Assembly: GCA_017475785.1 (NCBI GenBank) | Contig: JAFVEX010000097.1 | Location: 1-38,782, forward strand | Length of the DNA: 38,782 nucleotides | DNA from: Eubacterium sp. | GTDB taxonomy: Bacteria; Bacillota_A; Clostridia; Lachnospirales; Lachnospiraceae | Reading direction: 5' to 3' | Shown: positions 8,557 to 17,400 of the stretch, piece after piece | How the letters are laid out: the number at the start of each line of letters is the position of its first letter | Numbering within the stretch: position 1 is the first letter of the stretch | Translations under genes and position numbers: made by a program | The notes under the pieces: generated by a model | Seen by the model: only the letters and a program-made list of their open reading frames with translations | Database searches by the model: none | Told to the model about the DNA's origin: nothing

Positions 8557-8914
8557 GTATTCCTCCCATCTGATCCACCACTCCGAGGGGGTCTGATAAT
8601 CCCTACAGTGTTTATCTTTCCATAACGGCGTGTCAGTCTTTCACGCAAAATCGCGAAATGGAAAGTGAAAAAGTACAGGGGGCAGGGGCGGTGAAGATCC
8701 CCACGACCATATGTCAGGACAACGGCGGTGGGGCTTCACGCACGAAAACTTGTTTTCAAACGGGGTATTAACCCCCTGCGACCCGATAAATCCGTATAAA
8801 CTGATACCAACATAGATAAACCTGGTGTATAATGTCTGTGATTTCATTCGATTTTTGCGATCAATTCAGACACGGCAGTGTGCAAGACCGCCGTGCTGCC
8901 TGACCGCAGGATCA
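8557..8914. other. Gene-free 358-bp spacer, oriT-like repeats
   Basis: No supported gene lies here. An open minus-strand frame without a start reads into the recombinase (residues SEWWIRWEEYMNY), suggesting a fusion scar. At 8691-8775 three inverted repeats cluster: GTGAAGatCCCCAC (8691-8704) with GTGGGGCTTCAC (8728-8739), GAAAACttGTTTTC (8744-8757) and GGGGTattaACCCC (8762-8775). Such a cluster resembles transfer origins or replication-related sites of mobile elements. There is no relaxase gene in the window to support that. Confidence 0.35.
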
Positions 8915-9440
8915 TTATTCTGTACCTGTCGCATTGATATGGATACCCTGAACCGCTTTTCTGCGGACAAGTTTTCCGTCAAGATACTCATAAGCAAGAT
9001 ATCCAATCTGCTCATGAGCAATAAACAGTTCCTTTAGTACGGTAACGGAGAAGGGCCTTCTCCTGACAATCCAGTAATATTTAAAGTCTCCGAACACTAT
9101 CGGCATTGAGCCCGCTTCCTCAGACGGCATATATTCTGAGATGATAACCGGCTTGCCAATGATGGTATCGCTCGTGGCATTCCAGAGATAGTTGCCGTCA
9201 TCGTCCTTCATGGTACGGAGTTTCAGGGCTGTATCGCTGTTCATCATCCATATGGCATTAGCACGGTAGTCAGGCTCCAATGCGTAGTAAAGGCTGATTA
9301 TGTCATCAAAAGTGATGGCATCTGTGATAACGGCACGCTCCGCTCCGTTATCCTCATCGAGAATGCCTGTAGGCTCATCTGCTCCCTGACCATTGATAAA
9401 GCCGTTATACTCGGCTTTGGCAAAATTACGGGCAAGACAG
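8915..9440 (-). pseudogene. HK97-type phage major capsid protein, C-terminal fragment
   Basis: The minus-strand frame reads about 175 residues of an HK97-fold major capsid protein C-terminus. It includes SCLARNFAKAEYNGFINGQG, a TGILDEDN segment, ALEPDYRANAIWMMNSDT, the P-domain stretch GKPVIISEYMPS, VFGDFKYYWIVRRRPFS and the closing RRKAVQGIHI. The N-terminal half of the usual protein of roughly 390 residues is missing, and no ATG with a ribosome binding site starts the frame. Sequence character changes at about 9440. No portal, protease or tail gene is nearby, so this is a prophage relic inside the element. Confidence 0.8.
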
Positions 9441-9482
9441 GATTGTATAAAAATATTATGAACACCTTTAGGAGAAGAAAAA

Positions 9483-9809
9483 ATGAGTAAATATGAGTTA
9501 TTTTGCTTGATCTTTATGGCATTGGATGCTGATTGGGATGAGACTCACAATGAAGAACTGGGTCAATATTTAAGTGATGCGAACCCGTTTCTGTTCGCAG
9601 AGAATGTATCAGCTGTTCAGGATGTTTTCATAAAGTTCAGCAATTTCGTTGGCGACCGAGAGGTAAACAAGGCCAACAGTTTTTCTATTTCAAAAGAGTA
9701 TATAGATTATTTGAATATACCTGCTGTAAGCGAATCCTTCTCTACGTTGGAACCCGAGCAGTGGAATGAATCTTTGGAAGAATATCTTTCAGTTGAGCAT
9801 AAAGGATAA
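9483..9809 (+). CDS. Unknown acidic 108-residue protein
   Basis: The gene has an AGGAGAAG ribosome binding site and an AT-rich composition unlike its neighbours. The protein is acidic with no membrane segment; residues 13-20 (ALDADWDE) and FSTLEPEQWNESLEEYL are the most distinctive parts. No family was recognised. Small acidic proteins of this kind are often immunity proteins in accessory regions, but no partner toxin gene lies next to it, so that is only a suggestion. Confidence 0.6.
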   Translation: MSKYELFCLIFMALDADWDETHNEELGQYLSDANPFLFAENVSAVQDVFIKFSNFVGDREVNKANSFSISKEYIDYLNIPAVSESFSTLEPEQWNESLEEYLSVEHKG

Positions 9810-9821
9810 TTGACCGACATA

Positions 9822-9852
9822 GTATCGGGATTCCAATTCGGAATCTCGATAC
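9822..9852. repeat. Inverted repeat after the 108-aa gene
   Basis: GTATCGgGATTCC (9822-9834) and GGAATCtCGATAC (9840-9852) form a 13-bp stem with one mismatch around AATTC. It lies 13 bases after the stop codon. It is not followed by a T-run, so it is a weak terminator candidate or a DNA-level palindrome. Confidence 0.5.
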
Positions 9853-10018
9853 CCGACTAACGCTTGCACATTAATACAATCAATCAAATTTGCCTAACAA
9901 CAAAGGCTGATTGCGGTGCCAAAATGTCACCGCAAAAGAAAAGCTTATCAGAGGTAAAAGCCATGCAGGACATCAAAGGAAATGAACTTGTAGCAATAGA
10001 CCACATAGAAAACCTTGT

Positions 10019-10761
10019 ATGTTTGAAAAATATTATGGGAAGCTTCTGAAGCAGCTATCTATTGATTATAATTGCACTTCGGAAGATCTCCTCTCGACAG
10101 AAAATGTGATTACTGGCTCTGCACTAAATGAAGGGAGAAGAAGTTACAGTCCTGGTCATCCTTTTTTGGAGATGACAACACTGGGAAGAAATACGGTTAT
10201 TATGGCAGATCCATGCCTGCATGATTTCCTTTTTGTCCTTTCCAAGGATATTGAGGGACACCGTCTTTTTGAACTGGATAATATCACAAAACTGAATAAG
10301 GAACTAAAAACGTATGGCTATCAGATGACACCGACACATCATATGTTCCTACCCTGCTTAAATGCCGAGCCCGAAAATCGCTTTCAGGTTAGATGGCTTT
10401 ATGATGAGATTAACCCTTTCTACGGAGAGACCTGCGTTTTCCCAACGCAATTGCTTTCCCGAAACCATGCCCTATGCGACCTGACAGGATTGCTGTCATT
10501 GCACTTGATGGAGATACTATTATGGGTATGGCAGGATGCTCAGAAGATGCGCCGCATTGGCAACAAATAGGAATCGATGTTTTGCCGGAGTATCGTTCAA
10601 AAGGAATTGGCTCCTATCTTGTTACATCACTAAGGAACATAATTATTGAAATGGGTGATATACCTTTCTATGGTACCGCGGCTGCTAATATTCATCCACA
10701 AAACGTAGCATTGAAAAGCGGCTTTAGAGAAACTGAGGCAATAAAAATAGATAAAAAATAA
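10019..10761 (+). pseudogene. GNAT acetyltransferase, frameshifted
   Basis: Two frames together give one protein of about 245 residues. Frame one (from 10019) runs MFEKYYGKLLKQLSIDY... through RWLYDEINPFYG. The second frame continues LRFPNAIAFPKPC and then the acetyl-CoA binding region IGIDVLPEYRSKGIGSYLV and the C-terminal ALKSGF typical of GNAT enzymes. The frame changes at about 10428-10432 (GGAGAGAC then CTGCGT). Without repair, frame one ends at 10570 before the acetyl-CoA motif. There is no ribosome binding site before 10019. Either a sequencing error or a true pseudogene; the substrate is unknown. Confidence 0.75.
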
Positions 10762-10763
10762 AC

Positions 10764-10806
10764 AGCCGATGGGGTAACGATTTGCTACTCCATCGGCTTT
10801 TTGTTT
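10764..10806. terminator. Bidirectional terminator between GNAT and SymE-like gene
   Basis: AGCCGATGGgGTA (10764-10776) pairs with TACtCCATCGGCT (10786-10798), with TTTTGTTT following on the plus strand. The minus strand reads GTTTATTTTTT after the hairpin. It serves the convergent acetyltransferase pseudogene and the SymE-like gene. Confidence 0.8.
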
Positions 10807-10993
10807 AAGCATTGGCGGTTTCCTTGTCGGTACGGATGATTATCTTTCCGTTATCATAATCCACATGGATCCTGTCTTCGACAGAGAAACCTATGGCTTC
10901 GAGCCATTTGCCTTTCATCTGAATTTTAGGAACTTCCGAGTATCTTCTGTCGGTGTATCTGGTAGAATACTGAACTTTGATTGTCTTTGTCAT
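10805..10993 (-). CDS. SymE-like toxin-family protein
   Basis: This 62-residue protein has the pattern of the SymE family (SpoVT/AbrB-like fold). An N-terminal strand with YSTRYTDRRY is followed by VPKIQMKGKWLEAIGF and the C-terminal strands DRIHVDYDNGKIIIR. SymE of E. coli is an SOS-linked protein controlled by an antisense RNA. Similar proteins are common in Clostridia, and toxicity here is not established. Translation starts behind AAGGAGG, and that ribosome binding site abuts and overlaps the arm of a long hairpin (11004-11076). It is the last gene before the right end of the element. Confidence 0.75.
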   Translation of the reverse strand: MTKTIKVQYSTRYTDRRYSEVPKIQMKGKWLEAIGFSVEDRIHVDYDNGKIIIRTDKETANA

Positions 10994-11003
10994 AGGTGAC
11001 CTC

Positions 11004-11076
11004 CTTCAAGCGAAATGTGGATATAAGAGCCACTCCGGCTCGATATCCGATATCAAATTGTCATTTCCGCTTGAAG
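11004..11076 (-). promoter_or_regulatory. Three-tier hairpin in the SymE-like leader
   Basis: Nested arms, in plus coordinates, are CTTCAAGCGAAATG (11004-11017) with CATTTCcGCTTGAAG (11062-11076), GGATAT (11019-11024) with ATATCC (11043-11048), and GAGCC (11027-11031) with GGCTC (11037-11041). In the minus transcript the last arm runs into the GAAGGAGG ribosome binding site. This would couple folding to translation of the SymE-like gene. It could also be a DNA-level end structure of the element. Confidence 0.6.
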
Positions 11077-11113
11077 GCTGTCTGTCAAATGCCTGTAAAA
11101 TCAGTGTTTCTCA

Positions 11114-11152
11114 AAAATCCCTATGTCCAACCCTCTAATTCCGATCTTTTTT
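11114..11152 (+). other. Right element junction, candidate attR
   Basis: AAAATCCCTATGT (11114-11126) is the exact reverse complement of the left inner arm (7032-7044). It is followed by CC (11127-11128), then host sequence AACCCTCTAATTCCGATCTT and further T residues to 11152. Joining the two host halves gives GGTT-CC-AACC at the centre, a symmetric attB. Joining the two inner halves gives a perfect 13-bp inverted repeat around CC, a symmetric attP. Confidence 0.6.
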
Positions 11153-11239
11153 CACCTGAACTGTTATCTGGTACTTATCTGCCTTTTTAAGTTTAAATCC
11201 GTTCTTGTGGCTGCATGGCGGCTGTTTCTTCGCCGTGCT

Positions 11240-11331
11240 GCCCGCTCGACGCCAGAGCGTCTCGCACGCGGGCGTTCGCCCTATCATCCCTCGCATATGC
11301 CCTCTGCGCATAAATGCGCGCGAGCATATCC
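11240..11331. repeat. REP-like GC-rich palindromes after ilvC
   Basis: The block has nested arms GCCCGC (11240-11245) / GCGGGC (11268-11273) around GACGC/GCGTC. It also has GCATATGC (11293-11300) / GCATATCC (11324-11331) around GCGCAT-AA-ATGCGC. Together with 11153-11239, this 229-bp gap between attR and the ilvC stop holds no credible gene. Confidence 0.5.
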
Positions 11332-11361
11332 TTCGGTCTGGCACGGCTCAGTGCTTTCGCG

Positions 11362-12381
<1,020 letters not shown>

Positions 12382-12499
12382 TCATTCCTCCAATTTTCAT
12401 TTCATGTTTCTTATATTGTGAAAGAGCAGCTGCCAGAGCCGGTACCGCTCTTGTGCACACGATGTGCGCTGCAGACAGCATCTTTATCTAAGACCTGCC

Positions 12500-12997
12500 T
12501 TAAAGATACGTCACGTCATCCATTCCGCGTGAGAGGCCTGTCAGCCCGGTGCGCGCGAGCTCCAGGATCTCATACCCCTCAAGCAGCTCCAGAAACGCGC
12601 TGAGCTTACTCTGCGAGCCGATCAGCTCGATGATCAGCGAGTTGAAGCCGACATCGACTATTTTCGCGCGGAAAATGTTGACAATATTTATGAGATTCTG
12701 CCGGTTCTCCTGAGAAGTCTTTACCTTGATCAGCATTAGCTCACGTGTGACGCTCTCATTCTCGCGAAGCACTTTCAGATCGCGGACATCCACCAGCTTT
12801 TCCAGCTGTTTCCCGAGCTGGTCAAGCGTCAGATCATCTCCGGAGCTGACAATCGTCATTCTGGAATATCTCGGATCAGCGGTCACGCCGACAGTCAGGC
12901 TGTCAATATTGTACCCTCTCCTTGAAAAAAGACCCGCGATACGGCTCAGGACGCCGGAAGAATTGTCCACCAGCAGCTGGTATATACGTTTTTTCAT
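12500..12997 (-). CDS. ilvN: Acetolactate synthase small (regulatory) subunit
   Basis: This 165-residue protein is the regulatory subunit that confers valine feedback on acetolactate synthase. The N-terminal ACT domain shows VDNSSGVLSRIAGLFSRRGYNIDSL, followed by the C-terminal small-subunit domain containing ELMLIKV and FRAKIVDVG. The catalytic subunit gene (ilvB) is not adjacent. Two promoter candidates and a possible leader peptide lie upstream, and ilvC follows. Confidence 0.95.
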   Translation of the reverse strand: MKKRIYQLLVDNSSGVLSRIAGLFSRRGYNIDSLTVGVTADPRYSRMTIVSSGDDLTLDQLGKQLEKLVDVRDLKVLRENESVTRELMLIKVKTSQENRQNLINIVNIFRAKIVDVGFNSLIIELIGSQSKLSAFLELLEGYEILELARTGLTGLSRGMDDVTYL

Positions 12998-13004
12998 GAT
13001 TAAC

Positions 13005-13067
13005 TCATTCCTTTTGTCCGTTTTTATGTGCGGCGCTCTGCAGGATCAGACGCAAAAACGTCTGCAT
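13005..13067 (-). promoter_or_regulatory. Possible ilvN leader peptide and alternative hairpins
   Basis: A 20-codon frame MQTFLRLILQSAAHKNGQKE ends seven bases before the ilvN ATG and contains LRLIL, four branched-chain residues out of five. Overlapping it, CAGACG at 13047-13052 can pair with CGTCTG at either 13059-13064 or 13071-13076, giving exclusive hairpins. No terminator T-run is present, so attenuation is only a possibility. Confidence 0.35.
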
Positions 13068-13092
13068 TTCCGTCTGCAGGCTGCACGAATCC

Positions 13093-13121
13093 ATTCTACT
13101 CTCCGGGCTCAGGTTTGTCAA
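13093..13121 (-). promoter_or_regulatory. ilvN proximal promoter
   Basis: Perfect TTGACA (13121-13116), 17-base spacer and TAGAAT (13098-13093) point toward ilvN. The expected transcript leader is about 90 bases. Confidence 0.8.
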
Positions 13122-13150
13122 TTATACCCGCTCATGAAATCGATTTCCAA
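13121..13150 (-). promoter_or_regulatory. ilvN distal promoter
   Basis: TATAAT (13126-13121) is preceded by TTGGAA (13150-13145) with an 18-base spacer. It overlaps the proximal -35 box by one base, and its -35 lies within a 24-bp tandem repeat, so repeat binding could control promoter choice. Confidence 0.5.
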
Positions 13151-13173
13151 CCCGCTCATGAAATCGTTTTCCA
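13126..13173. repeat. Two tandem 24-bp repeats between divergent promoters
   Basis: The unit ACCCGCTCATGAAATCGATT-TCCA occurs at 13126-13149 and 13150-13173 with one mismatch. It sits between the ilvN promoters (minus) and the chromate transporter promoter (plus), and covers the distal ilvN -35. It is a candidate operator. Confidence 0.6.
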
Positions 13174-13210
13174 AAAACCGTGTCGAGAGCGGAAATATTT
13201 ATTCAAACAA

Positions 13211-13239
13211 TTTACAGAATCCGGTAAATCATGTACAAT
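13211..13239 (+). promoter_or_regulatory. Promoter of the chromate transporter pair
   Basis: TTTACA (13211-13216), 17-base spacer and TACAAT (13234-13239) lie about 35 bases upstream of the first transporter gene. Confidence 0.7.
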
Positions 13240-13273
13240 TTCCCTATCCATCTCAGAAAGGAAGTTGAATCAA

Positions 13274-13876
13274 TTGAAAGTGAAATCCGAACCAGGCAAC
13301 CTTCTTGAACTATATCTCACTTTTGTAAAACTTGGGTGCGTCACATTTGGCGGCGGCTACGCCATGCTTCCGCTTCTGGAGCGCGAGCTGGCAGATCAGC
13401 GCGGATGGACGACGCTGGATGAGCTGCAGGATTATTTTTCGATCGGACAGTGCACGCCCGGCATCATCGCGATGAATGTGTCGACCTTTATCGGGCGAAA
13501 GCGGGCGGGAGTTCCCGGCGCACTGGCAGCGACGATCGGCTTTCTGACCGGACCGGTCGCCATCATTCTGGTCATTGCCGCCTTTCTGAAGAATTTTGCG
13601 GACATCGCAGTAATTCAGCACGCCTTTGCCGGGATCCGGGTCTGCGTGTGCGTTCTGATCCTGCAGGCAGTACTCAGGCTCTGGAAAAAATCCGTCATAG
13701 ACGCGTTCTCGCTTCTCCTTTATCTTGCTGTGTTTGTCCTGAACGCGTTTTCCGGCATTCTTCCGGTCAAATTGCCGGCGGCAGTCCTCGTCATTCTGGC
13801 CGGCGCGGCAGGTCTGACCGCGTCGCTCATAAAAACACGGCGCGGCAAAAGCAGCCCGAAAGGAGGCAGATCCTGA
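13274..13876 (+). CDS. Chromate transporter half-protein 1 (ChrA/CHR family)
   Basis: This 200-residue membrane protein corresponds to one half of a long ChrA. It has FVKLGCVTFGGGYAMLPLLE (conserved GGG-A-LP signature), QCTPGIIAMNVSTFIG and four to six hydrophobic segments. The chosen start is TTG at 13274, nine bases after AAAGGAAG. The longer upstream frame overlaps the promoter and tandem repeats and is not credible. CHR proteins export chromate or related oxyanions in studied bacteria; the physiological substrate in a gut anaerobe is uncertain. It overlaps the second half by one base (TGATG). Confidence 0.9.
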   Translation: MKVKSEPGNLLELYLTFVKLGCVTFGGGYAMLPLLERELADQRGWTTLDELQDYFSIGQCTPGIIAMNVSTFIGRKRAGVPGALAATIGFLTGPVAIILVIAAFLKNFADIAVIQHAFAGIRVCVCVLILQAVLRLWKKSVIDAFSLLLYLAVFVLNAFSGILPVKLPAAVLVILAGAAGLTASLIKTRRGKSSPKGGRS

Positions 13877-14442
13877 TGACCACTCTCCTTCGTCTCCTGT
13901 TTGAATTTGCTAAAACAGGTCTTTTTTCGGTGGGCGGCGGCCTCGCCACACTGCCGTTCCTGTATGAAATTTCCAATAAAACCGGCTGGTTTTCTCACGC
14001 GGACATCGCGGACATGATCGCCGTCTCCGAATCGACGCCAGGCGCGATCGGAATCAACATGTCGACGTTCGCCGGCTTCCGCACGGCAGGCGTACCGGGC
14101 GGCATTACTGCCACACTGGCGCTTGCCGCGCCATCGGTAATCATTATCCTGATTATCGCGAAGTTTCTCGACCGGTTCCGCAGCAGCCGGTACGTAGACG
14201 GCGCTTTCTACGGTCTGCGCCCGGCGTCCATCGCGATGATTACGGCGGCCGGTCTCAATGTCGCAAGAATCGCGCTCGTAGATCTGGACGCCTTCCGGCA
14301 GACCGGCTCTCCTGCAGATCTTTTCATCTGGAAAGCACTGATTCTTGGCGTGCTGATCTTTCTTGCCGCAAGAAAACTGAAGTGGAATCCGGTGCTGCTG
14401 ATCGCGATTTCAGCCGCTGTCGGCATCATTTTCCGCTTCTAG
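13876..14442 (+). CDS. Chromate transporter half-protein 2 (ChrA/CHR family)
   Basis: This 188-residue partner has the second copy of the CHR domain. FAKTGLFSVGGGLATLPFL mirrors the signature of half 1, and SESTPGAIGINMSTFAGFRT matches its QCTPG segment. Hydrophobic segments span the remainder. A GAAAGGAGG site precedes the ATG, which overlaps the stop of half 1, so the halves are translationally coupled and probably form an antiparallel heterodimer as for other split CHR pairs. It converges with the c-di-GMP gene eight bases downstream without a visible terminator. Confidence 0.9.
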   Translation: MTTLLRLLFEFAKTGLFSVGGGLATLPFLYEISNKTGWFSHADIADMIAVSESTPGAIGINMSTFAGFRTAGVPGGITATLALAAPSVIIILIIAKFLDRFRSSRYVDGAFYGLRPASIAMITAAGLNVARIALVDLDAFRQTGSPADLFIWKALILGVLIFLAARKLKWNPVLLIAISAAVGIIFRF

Positions 14443-14450
14443 AACAAGTA

Positions 14451-17400
14451 TCAATAAATCACACAGCCTTTTCTTCCGGCTTCCTTTACGCGGTACAGCG
14501 CCGTGTCAGCGTCCTTGAAAATGTCGCCCTTCGGGTTTTCTCTGTCAGAAAACGCCACGCCGACACTCAGGGAAACCGGCGGCAGATCGTCCTTCGGGTG
14601 CTGCAGAAGGTCATTGGCGTGACTGATTTTGTTGTAGACCAGCTGACGCATGGAGCTGTCCACACGGGTCATGACCACCGCGAATTCATCCCCGCCGATT
14701 CGGCAGATGATATCGACAGACCGGAAGCTGTTTTTCAGGATTTCCGCCACCCGCTTCAGCACACGGTCCCCGATCGCGTGGCCATACGTGTCATTGACGG
14801 ATTTGAAATAGTCCACATCAATCAGCAGCAGCGCGATGTGTTCCGTATCCGCGCTCTCCATCCAGAGGTCATAGGCGCCCCTGTTGAACAGGCCTGTCAG
14901 CGCGTCATGGGACGCCTCGTGGCTCAGCCGCTCGCGCGCCTCCTGATTTTCTTTCAAAATCTTGTTATAGATACGTGTGACAAAGCGCAGCTCCTCGACG
15001 CCCGTCGGCGGAATCGTCTCCTGCTTCTGCATTTTTTTTACCATATTGGTGAGCGGTTTTCTGATCATCTGTGTGATCATCACCACGATCCCCAGCATGA
15101 TCAGCAGCAGGACGATCGTCAGAGCTGTCTGGATTTGGACCAGCATCGACAGCTTTACAGAGGCCTGCTCCAGTTCCTGGCTGGAAGACCGGATCAGCGC
15201 CTGCGTACAGAGCCGGACGCTCTCCCGGATGCGGTCCTTGTAGTGCATGTAGTTATTGTCAAATACATACGTCTCCGCCGCGCGTCTGAGTTCCTCGGGT
15301 GACATCTCTTTTTCTTCTGGCGTAAGCTCGATTGATTTAATTTCCTCCGGAATTTTATTCAGGTCATAATTGCCGCTTTCAATTGTCAGCCGCATGGCGT
15401 GATTTTCCACGTCGATCAGCTCATTGGAGAGCTTCAGGGCCGCGTTCAGGTTTTCCAGCGCGGTCAGGTCACTGCTGCCTTCCAGCAGCTTGTCGAGGCC
15501 TTCCACCGCGTTGTCTCTGCGTCTGGTCACCTGTACTTCTTCAATAAAATCGTTCAGGTATTCTACTTCACCGGTGACGACGAAACAGCGCACACGGTCC
15601 GTCAGATAGTCAGAACCGGATTCCATGTCCGATGCGGCCATCTGCGAGGCAATATAGCGGTCACTCGCCTTTTCCATGCGCTGGTAACCTGCAGTGACCG
15701 ACAGGTCCGCGACCAGCAGCGCCACAGATGCGATGATTGTAATGATCAGGAAGAAGATAGACGCCGTCTTCAGCTGAATACCTGTCTGCTCGTTTCCGTG
15801 ATCCTGCGCGGCGTGCAGATCTGTTACTTCTGATACCGGCGTTTCCTGATTGTGACGCAGCACATTCAGTCTCGCCTTCTGGGCGATCACCTCTCCTTCT
15901 GAGGGTGACGCGCCTGCAGTACTTTTCTCTCCCTGGGCATGCGCATTAGCGAGATCTGCCTCCTTCTTCTGCAGGATAAAGGCCTCAAATTCTTCCGCGG
16001 GAACTGGTTTTGAGAAAAAGTACCCCTGCACAATATCACAGCCAAGTAACTTGAGGGCATGCAGCTGCTCTTCTGTCTCCACCCCTTCCGCAATAACGGG
16101 TACGGACAGGAAATCAGAGATGCCGATAATGACCTCCAGCATGTGGGTGTTGCCGCCCTCCTGGAAGGCATTTCGGATAAACTGCATATCCAGCTTCAGC
16201 GCGTCGACCGGCAGGCTGGAAATCATGTGCAGGGAAGAATATCCCGTCCCGAAATCATCCATTTCCACCTGGAAGCCCAGACTGCGCAGATGCTCTACCG
16301 TACGGATGATCCGCTCCGCGTCCTGCGTGTAGGCAGATTCTGTTACCTCAAGCAGAAAATCCTTACCGGTCAGCGAGAATTCCCGCATAATCGACTGAAG
16401 CTTCTCGGCGAGATTTGCGTCAAACAGATCGATTCTGGAAACATTTACCGATACCGGCACGGAGTAGTGCAGACGGTCCTTCCATTCCCGGATCTGCCCC
16501 GCGGCTTCTCTCCAGACATACATATCAAGCCGCTGAATCAGACCGTTTTCTTCAAACAGGGGAATAAAAATACCCGGGCTGATCATGCCGAACACAGGGT
16601 GAATCCACCTGACCAGTGCCTCCGCGCTTGTCAGAACCGGCGTGTCCGGACGGATGTCAAACTTCGGCTGATAATACACCTGGAACTGATTCTCGGCGAT
16701 CGCAGCCGGGAAATCCTCAATCAGCTGCTCCATGTACAGCTGATGGTCATGCAGGCTCTTATCGTAATACGCGATGGTCTTCGTAAAGCTTCCCTTTACG
16801 GTGTCTGCCGCCATCTTCGCGCGGTCAAAACGCTGCTCAATATCGATCTCCCGGTTCACATTGGAATAGATGCCCAGGCGCAGGCGCACCCGGTTCTCAG
16901 CTGTGCCGTCGTCTATCAGTCCGGCGGCCGCCTGCTCCATGATCTGATCGTAATCTTCTCTGTGCGGGCAGTAAACCATGAAGGTATCTGCCTCCCTGCG
17001 GCAGACGATTCCGCTGTCGTCCTTAACAGACGCGAGCAGCTGGTCGCCGACCTTTTTCAGGACCTCGTCGCCGTATGCCTTTCCGTAGCGGTCATTGATC
17101 ATGTGGAAATGATTGACATCCACGATACAGGCATCCATTTCCAGATCCTTATGAAACTGGTCGAACTGCAGTGCGTAGCGATAGAAATACTCTTTATTAT
17201 AGAGGCCCGTCAGGACGTCCCGCTCCGTGTAACGGATCGTGTCCCGGTCCTCGGAGAGCTCTATGGTGCGACGCAGCCTGGCCAGGACTACTCCGACAGC
17301 CGGATACGGCTTCGGAATGAAATCAATCGCGCCCAGCTCCAGACTCTCGATCTCCGTCTCCTTCTCTGCTGTCGTGACGATAATCGGGATATCGGAAATG

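Larger units (their letters stand above)
7032..11126. mobile_element. Decayed 4.1 kb serine-recombinase element
   Basis: The interval lies between the inferred attL and attR cores, inserted between tRNA-Pro and ilvC. It holds a large serine recombinase gene ending 40 bases from the left junction, a capsid-protein fragment, an AT-rich unknown gene, a frameshifted acetyltransferase gene and a SymE-like gene. The mixed phage and plasmid-like content, the truncations and the lower GC of 9440-10760 relative to flanking housekeeping genes indicate a deletion-reduced, probably immobile remnant. The boundaries rest on a 17/19 inverted match. Confidence 0.65.

Noticed and set aside
8641..8847. Minus-strand 68-codon frame in the spacer upstream of the recombinase
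   Set aside because: It spans the inverted-repeat cluster and has no ribosome binding site or homology that I recognise.
9864..10049. Plus-strand 61-codon frame before the acetyltransferase
   Set aside because: No ribosome binding site, no recognisable domain, and it overlaps the acetyltransferase start; possibly a scrap of a lost gene.
11135..11344. Minus-strand 69-codon frame after ilvC
   Set aside because: It runs through GC-rich palindromes and the attR region, is very basic in composition and has no family signal.
13028..13273. Upstream extension of the first chromate transporter frame
   Set aside because: It runs through the promoter and tandem repeats; the TTG at 13274 has a well-spaced ribosome binding site and the family N-terminus.
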